A DNA stretch of 64,000 bases from Oxalobacter formigenes (GTDB lineage Bacteria; Pseudomonadota; Gammaproteobacteria; Burkholderiales; Burkholderiaceae_D). The stretch lies in NCBI RefSeq assembly GCF_002127965.1, contig NZ_CP018787.1, positions 1,240,001-1,304,000 on the forward strand, written 5' to 3'. Below are positions 55,164 to 64,000 of the stretch, in pieces; within the stretch, counting starts at the first letter, position 1; the number at the start of each line of letters is the position of its first letter. A program made the position numbers and the translations under genes. The notes beneath the pieces are model-generated. The model ran no database searches. It was not told where the DNA came from and saw only the letters and a list, made by a program, of their open reading frames with translations.

Positions 55164-55970
55164 ATGTGGATCGATACGCACTGTCATCTTGAAGCGGAAG
55201 AGTTCGCGGGGCGCGAAGAAACGATCGCTGCCGAAGCGGCGAAAATGAATATCCGTCAAATCGTCATTCCCTCGGTTGACCGTTCCGGTTTTGAACGGGT
55301 AAGCCGTCTTGCGCATGCCTGCGACAACTGTTCTTATGCAGTGGGCATCCATCCCATGTATGTCGCCGACAGCCACGAAGACGATCTGGCCGGACTGAAA
55401 CGCTTCCTCGAAAAAAATATCTCCGATCCGAAACTGGTCGCTATCGGTGAAATCGGGCTGGATTTTTACGTTCCCGAACTGAACCAGTCGCCACTGAAAG
55501 AAAAACAGGAATATTTTTTGTCGGAACAGTTGAAGATGGCAAAGGAATTCGATTTGCCGGTTTTATTGCATACACGCCGTTCGGTTGATATGGTGCTGAA
55601 ATACCTGCGCCGTCATAACATCAGGCTTGGCATTGCCCATGCTTTCAATGGCAGTTTCCAGCAAGCGAAAGCCTTTACCGATCTGGGATTCATGCTCAGT
55701 TTTTGCGGAACATCGACTTATGAGCGGGCACAGCAATTGCGCAAACTGGTGTCTGAACTGCCGGAAGAAGTCATCGTCATCGAAACGGATTCCCCGGATT
55801 TGCCGCCTTCATGGCTTCAGAAAAAAGAGAACAGTCCGCTTGAATTGCCGCGTATCGGAGAAGTCATCGCCGGATTGCGCGGCGTTTCTGTTGAAAACCT
55901 GGCTGATTTTACGAGCCGAAATGCCATGCAGGCGATTCCCCGGCTCGTCTTTCATCTTTCTAAAGGATAA
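55164..55970 (+). CDS. TatD family hydrolase, second paralogue
   Basis: This 268-residue TIM-barrel metallohydrolase has DTHCHLEA at the N-terminus, IGEIGLDFY, PVLLHTRRS and ETDSPDLPP, so all metal ligands are present. The frame opens at 55068, inside lolD, but the family start is the ATG at 55164. It sits between lolD and comEC and its stop codon directly abuts the comEC ATG, so the two are coupled. It is clearly diverged from the copy at 42450. Confidence 0.9.
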   Translation: MWIDTHCHLEAEEFAGREETIAAEAAKMNIRQIVIPSVDRSGFERVSRLAHACDNCSYAVGIHPMYVADSHEDDLAGLKRFLEKNISDPKLVAIGEIGLDFYVPELNQSPLKEKQEYFLSEQLKMAKEFDLPVLLHTRRSVDMVLKYLRRHNIRLGIAHAFNGSFQQAKAFTDLGFMLSFCGTSTYERAQQLRKLVSELPEEVIVIETDSPDLPPSWLQKKENSPLELPRIGEVIAGLRGVSVENLADFTSRNAMQAIPRLVFHLSKG

Positions 55971-58400
55971 ATGCTGGGCGCGATTGTCGGCTTCATTTTC
56001 GGCATAGCATGGCTCCATCAACAGGCAACACTTCCAAATAACACCGTGCTTTACGGCCTGACCGCCGCCTCGGTCATCCTGTCTCTCCTGTCGTTCATTC
56101 CTGTAGTTACCCTCCGTTTTACAGTAATAAAACCCGCTTTGAGATTCACCGCCGGTCTTGCATTCGGAGTCCTCTGGTCTTCCGTTTTTGCGCTGTATGG
56201 TCTCTCCCGGACGTTACCGGATACACTGGAAAACCGTGATCTGGTCATAACCGGAACGGTTGATGGCCTGCCTCAGCCTTTTGAGGAAGGAACCCGTTTT
56301 CAATTCAGCGTCGAAAAAGCCTCAGCAGGCAGCCAAAGCGTAACGATACCTGAAAACCTCATGCTGACATGGGGTTTGAAATACCATCGCACGAGTCTTC
56401 CAAAAGTGCCGGATATCAGCCCGGGCCAGCGCTGGCAATTGAATGTCAGGTTGAAACGTCCTCACGGGAATGCCAATCCGGACGGTTTCGATTATGAACT
56501 CTGGCTCTTCGAGCAGGGAATCAGGGCTACCGGTTACGTCAATAACGATCCGCGTTTGCCGGATAAAAATGTCCTGACCGATTCTTTCGTATCAACGCCG
56601 ATGAACTGGGTCAACCGGGTGAGAAGCGTCTTGCGCGAACGGATATACCGTGCCCTGCCAAATTGTGAATATGCCGGAGTCATGGTCGCTCTTGTGATCG
56701 GTGACCAGAAAGCGATTTCCCAATCTGACTGGGAAATCTTCAACCGGACAGGTATCTCCCATCTGGTTGCCATATCCGGCTTGCACATCACCATGATCTC
56801 CAGCCTGTTTGCCCTGTTCATCGGCTCGCTCTGGCGGCGCTCGTTTTTCACCGGAAAACAATGGCCCTTGATCCTGCCTGCCCAGAAAGTGGCCGCGATT
56901 GCCGGGGTTCTCATGGCGCTGGCCTATGTCGCCCTGGCAGGTTTTGGCGTTCCGGCCAGACGGACGCTTTGCATGATCATTATCGTGGCCATCGCCCTAT
57001 GGACAGGACGGCTGACACGGTTTTCACATACCTTGCTTGTTGCTGCCGGAATTATCTGCCTTTTCGATCCGTGGGCACTCCTGCAACCGGGTTTCTGGCT
57101 GTCGTTCGGCGCAGTCGGCATGATCCTGTATGCCACGAGCGGAAGGACAGGAAAAATGGATGAAAATCCTTCACGCCTGAACCGGTTCAGACATTCCCTG
57201 TCGACGGCTGCGGCAACACAATGGGCGGTTACCATCGGCCTTGTTCCTCTGACGATGCTCTTTTTCGGGCGTATTTCAGTCATCGGCCCGATCGCCAACG
57301 CGGTTGCCATCCCGTTGGTCAGTACAGTCGTCACACCATTGGCACTGATCGGCAGTATTTTGCCCGAACCGGTGAATGCGTATGTTCTGACGGTTGCCCA
57401 CTTCCTGACAAGGTTGCTGGCCATATTTCTTGAATGGCTGAGTTCATTTTCCTTTGCCGTCTGGACGGCACCGGCTCCATCGTTTTACCTTATTTTGTTT
57501 GCGATGGCAGGAACGCTCTGGATGCTTGCGCCGAAAGGCTGGCCGCATCGTTATCTCGGCGTCTTGTGCTGGCTCCCGCTTTTGCTCCTGACGCCAGACC
57601 ATCCGGATTATGGCGAAGCGAAAATGACGGTTTTCGATGTCGGGCAGGGCAGTTCGATCCTGATCGAAACACAAAAACATCGCCTGCTTTTCGATACCGG
57701 GCCTGTCTATTCGACCGACTCGGACGCGGGCGATCGTGTCGTCATCCCGTATCTGAAGATGCGTGGAATCGACTCGCTCGATAGCATTGTGGTATCACAC
57801 GCCGACAGCGACCATTCCGGCGGACTGTTGACCCTGACGAGAAAACTGCCTGTCAAAACCATTTACTCATCAATCGCACCGGATTCGACACTGGTGCAAA
57901 CGCTTCCCGATAATCGACCCTGCATAGCCGGACAAGAATGGGACTGGGAAGGCGTCCGTTTTGAAATGCTTCATCCATCAAGTGATGATTATCTTGGTGA
58001 AAACAATAAAACCAACGAGTTAAGCTGCGTCCTTAAAGTCAGTACTTCAAGGTATTCCCTGCTTTTGACGGGTGACATTGGGAAAAAGGAAGAAGAAAAA
58101 CTGGTCAGCCGCCTGGGTGAAAAGCTGAAATCCGACATATTGATAGCGCCGCATCATGGCAGCAATTCTTCCTCGACATGGCCTTTTCTGTTTGCCGTCA
58201 AGCCTGATTATGCAATCTATCAGGTGGGTTATCTGAACCCATATCGCCATCCCGACTACCGGGCAGAAAGCCGCTATGACCTTCTCGGGATCAAAACGTT
58301 CAGAACCGATACGGACGGGGCAGTCGGTATCCTCTTTGGCGGGCAAATCAGTATCGAACTGTATCGGAAAAAAGATGTCCGATACTGGAGAAATGAATAA
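55971..58400 (+). CDS. comEC: DNA uptake channel ComEC/Rec2
   Basis: This 809-residue inner-membrane protein moves single-stranded DNA into the cytoplasm during natural transformation. An N-terminal DUF4131 region and OB-fold (to about 220) precede the Competence domain with many helices (about 225-510, including HLVAISGLHITM). A metallo-beta-lactamase-like domain ends it (FDVGQGSSILIET, HADSDHSGG, PHHGSNSS). The frame is intact and of normal length. The start follows the TatD stop without a gap, with AAAGGA as the ribosome site. Confidence 0.92.
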   Translation: MLGAIVGFIFGIAWLHQQATLPNNTVLYGLTAASVILSLLSFIPVVTLRFTVIKPALRFTAGLAFGVLWSSVFALYGLSRTLPDTLENRDLVITGTVDGLPQPFEEGTRFQFSVEKASAGSQSVTIPENLMLTWGLKYHRTSLPKVPDISPGQRWQLNVRLKRPHGNANPDGFDYELWLFEQGIRATGYVNNDPRLPDKNVLTDSFVSTPMNWVNRVRSVLRERIYRALPNCEYAGVMVALVIGDQKAISQSDWEIFNRTGISHLVAISGLHITMISSLFALFIGSLWRRSFFTGKQWPLILPAQKVAAIAGVLMALAYVALAGFGVPARRTLCMIIIVAIALWTGRLTRFSHTLLVAAGIICLFDPWALLQPGFWLSFGAVGMILYATSGRTGKMDENPSRLNRFRHSLSTAAATQWAVTIGLVPLTMLFFGRISVIGPIANAVAIPLVSTVVTPLALIGSILPEPVNAYVLTVAHFLTRLLAIFLEWLSSFSFAVWTAPAPSFYLILFAMAGTLWMLAPKGWPHRYLGVLCWLPLLLLTPDHPDYGEAKMTVFDVGQGSSILIETQKHRLLFDTGPVYSTDSDAGDRVVIPYLKMRGIDSLDSIVVSHADSDHSGGLLTLTRKLPVKTIYSSIAPDSTLVQTLPDNRPCIAGQEWDWEGVRFEMLHPSSDDYLGENNKTNELSCVLKVSTSRYSLLLTGDIGKKEEEKLVSRLGEKLKSDILIAPHHGSNSSSTWPFLFAVKPDYAIYQVGYLNPYRHPDYRAESRYDLLGIKTFRTDTDGAVGILFGGQISIELYRKKDVRYWRNE

Positions 58401-58555
58401 GGTTTTTGTATAAAAAACCGTTTGCGAAAAAAGAAAATGACAGAGGACTTATGAAATCTGTCTCATAAATACTTCGAATCATTTGTTTATAAATTTAGTT
58501 ATATTTCCAGTTCATTTTTTACGTTATAATTTGGATTTCCTGCTTGTGCCTTTGA

Positions 58556-62387
<3,832 letters not shown>

Positions 62388-62402
62388 AGAGAGACAAACA
62401 AA

Positions 62403-62440
62403 GGCCGGTATAATCGAAAGAGATTCACCGGCCACATTTT
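62403..62440 (+). terminator. Hairpin between eno and ftsB
   Basis: GGCCGGT (62403-62409) pairs perfectly with ACCGGCC (62427-62433), followed by ACATTTTT. The 17-base loop begins with a TATAAT (62409-62414), so the element may end eno messages, start ftsB messages, or both. Confidence 0.4.
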
Positions 62441-62478
62441 TGACTGAAACCAGTCCTTTTTCGGATCAGGTACGTTCC

Positions 62479-62865
62479 ATGCGCGCGATAACCATTACGC
62501 TGGCAATTTTGCTGCTCGTCATCCAGTACCCGCTCTGGCTGGGAAAAGGAGGATGGCTGCGCGTTTTCGACTTGCACAGGCAGCTTGAAACCGTTCAGGA
62601 AAAGAACGAGGAACAGAAAGCCAAAAACGCCAAACTGGCGTCCGAAGTGCAAAGCCTGAAAGAGGGGACGGAAGCGATTGAAGAACGTGCGCGTTCCGAA
62701 CTGTCCATGATCAAAAAAGGCGAAGTCTTCATCCAGCTGTTGAACGATAAAAACGAAGTGCCCAATGAGGTGAAAACGGAAGCAAAACCGGCAGAAACAA
62801 CGGCCGAAAAGACGGACGATCAAAAAACGACAGTTGCCACTGAAAAACCCGTTGCCAAACAGTAA
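62479..62865 (+). CDS. ftsB: Cell division protein FtsB
   Basis: This 128-residue bitopic division protein has a transmembrane helix at about residues 3-20 ([18 protein letters not shown]). A periplasmic leucine-zipper coiled coil follows to about 70, then [19 protein letters not shown], typical of FtsB/DivIC. FtsB pairs with FtsL and FtsQ in the divisome. The Ala/Thr/Lys-rich tail is extended. The ATG at 62479 is preceded by CAGG; the frame upstream offers only a TTG at 62440. Confidence 0.9.
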   Translation: MRAITITLAILLLVIQYPLWLGKGGWLRVFDLHRQLETVQEKNEEQKAKNAKLASEVQSLKEGTEAIEERARSELSMIKKGEVFIQLLNDKNEVPNEVKTEAKPAETTAEKTDDQKTTVATEKPVAKQ

Positions 62866-62960
62866 AAACGCTTCCTTTTCAGAGGGAAAGTTTCTATAAT
62901 TACGAGATTGATTTGCAGCAGTGGATGTACCGTTTTCAGAGAGAAAATGCTGAAAAAAGT

Positions 62961-62989
62961 TTGACAAGACGGTCTCGATTGCTTATAAT
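62961..62989 (+). promoter_or_regulatory. Consensus sigma-70 promoter of tRNA-Asn
   Basis: TTGACA (62961-62966) and TATAAT (62984-62989) match the consensus exactly and are spaced by 17 bases. The tRNA begins 12 bases after the -10 box. Confidence 0.9.
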
Positions 62990-63001
62990 CTTTTTCTTAA
63001 T

Positions 63002-63077
63002 TCCTCGATAGCTCAGTCGGTAGAGCGACGGACTGTTAATCCGCAGGTCCCTGGTTCGAGCCCAGGTCGAGGAGCCA
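63002..63077 (+). tRNA. tRNA-Asn (GTT)
   Basis: A 76-base cloverleaf with acceptor stem TCCTCGA/TCGAGGA, anticodon GTT at 63035-63037, the GGTTCGAGCC T-arm and an encoded CCA end. It stands alone behind a consensus promoter and before a strong terminator. No integrase or element is joined to its 3' end. Confidence 0.97.
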
Positions 63078-63083
63078 GATTTC

Positions 63084-63119
63084 AAAAGGCCCACATGAAA
63101 ATGTGGGCCTTTTTCTTTT
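63084..63119. terminator. Terminator after tRNA-Asn
   Basis: AAAAGGCCCACAT (63084-63096) pairs with ATGTGGGCCTTTT (from 63101) around GAAA and is followed by TCTTTTT. The A-run on the other side lets it also end the DUF333 gene on the minus strand. Confidence 0.92.
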
Positions 63120-63204
63120 TCACACATGGGCTGTTTGTCAGGCAGTGTTCCATAAAAGGATTGCCTGTTCTTTAATCAGTGAGAGATGGTTTTTCAATAA
63201 AAAA

Positions 63205-63471
63205 TTACCGGGCAGGCGTGTTGTTACGCGGCGGGTTATTCTTCCTGAAGAAATCCCATGCATCCACCACTTGCCCGTCAGGCAACCTGCAATATCCCAC
63301 CTCGTTCCCACCAGCATCCTTTTTGGAGAAAGACTGGCCGCCAACACTCACACAATACTGGCTCGATGGATTGGCCATTGCGGCCATCCTGTTATCTTTG
63401 GCGGGTGAAGTACATGCGGTCATGAAAATCACTGAGAACGCAAGCAAGTTGAGGGTAATGGTTTTTTTCAT
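63205..63471 (-). CDS. DUF333 lipoprotein
   Basis: This 88-residue protein has a signal sequence ending in the lipobox-like FMTAC. It is followed by a DUF333 domain (NPSSQYCVSVGG, GYCRLPDG, DAWDFFR) with two conserved cysteines that may form a disulfide. These proteins are sometimes called hemolysin-like, without firm evidence. I use the ATG at 63471; another in-frame ATG lies nine codons earlier. It is a single gene with the shared terminator downstream. Confidence 0.86.
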   Translation of the reverse strand: MKKTITLNLLAFSVIFMTACTSPAKDNRMAAMANPSSQYCVSVGGQSFSKKDAGGNEVGYCRLPDGQVVDAWDFFRKNNPPRNNTPAR

Positions 63472-63812
63472 AAGTTGATGATGTGTATGAGAATTCAATT
63501 TGCTAATTGAAATTGATATCGCGAGGACATCTGTTGCCTGTCTTTGGAATGCCGGAGAAAATATGGCAAAGCCAGCTTCCAGCTGGAAAATACGATAACA
63601 TTTTTTATAAATTTCTTGTACCTGTTTCTTTAGAAAGGGTGAGTATTCGTGAGGGGTTGCGCAGGATATTCCATCTGAAGGCCAGGGGTTTCATACAAAA
63701 AATTTTTGCATCGATTCTCTTGAAATTTTTTTGCGAATTCCTATATGTAAAATGACAGCAAGAAGAGTTGTCATTCATTAATTAACTTAAGCTATTACAG
63801 GAGTTCGTTAAA
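63472..63812. other. Gene-free region before the Hsp20 gene
   Basis: It holds divergent upstream regions for the DUF333 and Hsp20 genes. I see a candidate heat-shock promoter (63719-63746) and a small stem TGACA/TGTCA ahead of the Hsp20 ribosome site. An 82-codon frame at 63507-63755 has no ribosome site and no family likeness. Confidence 0.45.
63719..63746 (+). promoter_or_regulatory. Candidate sigma-32 (heat-shock) promoter
   Basis: CTTGAAA (63719-63725) is the exact heat-shock -35 core. CCTATAT (63740-63746) lies 14 bases later and resembles the CCCCATNT -10. The next gene is a small heat-shock protein, which fits. Confidence 0.55.
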
Positions 63813-64000
63813 ATGATTACTCGTACACTTTCCTTAATGCCAACATTTTCAGACAGTTTGTTTTCCGATCGACTTAACCGGATTGACAATCTGTTTAGCA
63901 AACTGACCGGTGATGAGCCGCTTTCTACATTGCCTTCCTACGATATCGTAAGAATGGATGAGACTCATCTGGATATCGTTGTCGGTCTTCCCGGATGGAG
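63813..64000 (+). CDS. Small heat-shock protein (Hsp20/IbpA family), 5' part only
   Basis: The first 62 codons of an alpha-crystallin-type chaperone are present, cut by the right edge. The start reads MITRTLSLMPTFSDSLFSDR, and the crystallin domain begins with PSYDIVRMDETHLDIVVGLPG, as in IbpA/IbpB. Such proteins hold unfolding proteins for DnaK and ClpB. AGGAG stands upstream of the ATG at 63813, and a heat-shock-type promoter precedes it. Confidence 0.88.
   Translation, partial: MITRTLSLMPTFSDSLFSDRLNRIDNLFSKLTGDEPLSTLPSYDIVRMDETHLDIVVGLPGW

Noticed and set aside
63002..63204. Integration site of a mobile element at tRNA-Asn
   Set aside because: The tRNA is followed at once by its terminator and a normal chromosomal gene; no integrase and no repeated tRNA end were seen in the window.
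63507..63755. 82-codon frame before the Hsp20 gene
   Set aside because: No ribosome site, atypical composition, and it covers the likely heat-shock promoter.

Overview
The window reads as a chromosomal segment of a Gram-negative betaproteobacterium. Outer-membrane functions are present (TonB/ExbB, LolCD, KdsA, an RND efflux trio, an autotransporter), together with a betaproteobacterial-style order tmk-holB-tatD and pyrG-kdsA-eno-ftsB. Gene content and base composition (about half GC by eye) fit Burkholderiales, most likely Oxalobacteraceae and plausibly Oxalobacter. That assignment is an inference, since no 16S gene lies here. Nearly all of the segment is housekeeping. I see no insertion sequence, prophage, CRISPR array or integrase.

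Layout. 1-5.3 kb: tonB-exbB (minus, exbB cut by the window edge), a Bcr/CflA drug exporter, and an autotransporter split by an in-frame TGA. 5.3-9.4 kb: lplT (minus), a hairpin-rich leader ending in a terminator just ahead of alr, then alr and radA. 9.4-14.1 kb (minus): a sugar O-acetyltransferase, a cyclophilin-fold lipoprotein, a rhodanese protein, hpnD-hpnE (squalene route) and a CadR regulator. 14.2-18.2 kb: cadA, divergent from cadR across a MerR-type operator, then rmuC. 18.4-27.8 kb: a 1555-residue cache/PAS/GAF/GGDEF/EAL sensor, a FAD-linked 2-hydroxyacid dehydrogenase (minus), a YihY/BrkB membrane protein and an MFS_3 exporter. 27.9-37.4 kb (minus): bioF-bioH-bioC, an NRDE protein and an RND efflux operon. 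37.6-43.2 kb: thiD, ygfZ (minus), mltG-tmk-holB-tatD. 43.2-51.2 kb is the least ordinary stretch: a 26-residue membrane peptide gene, a 35-bp-period repeat array, an ankyrin protein, nadB, a small Lmo0937-like membrane protein, proC and two tandem Sel1-repeat genes. 51.2-64 kb: recJ, lolC-lolD, a second TatD hydrolase, comEC, pyrG-kdsA-eno-ftsB, tRNA-Asn(GTT), a DUF333 lipoprotein and the start of an Hsp20 gene.

How the genes work together. bioF, bioH and bioC form a translationally coupled biotin block. The RND adaptor, pump and outer-membrane channel form one tripartite exporter. CadR is expected to control CadA by under-winding a promoter with an over-long spacer. LolC and LolD form one lipoprotein-release ABC transporter. 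KdsA and lplT serve the envelope; pyrG, eno and ftsB serve central metabolism and division.

The best candidates for something undescribed are the 26-residue peptide gene, the three-copy 35-bp repeat array, the alr leader, the interrupted autotransporter with its self-occluding ribosome site, and an 18-bp motif shared by the promoter regions of the large c-di-GMP sensor and the Sel1 pair.
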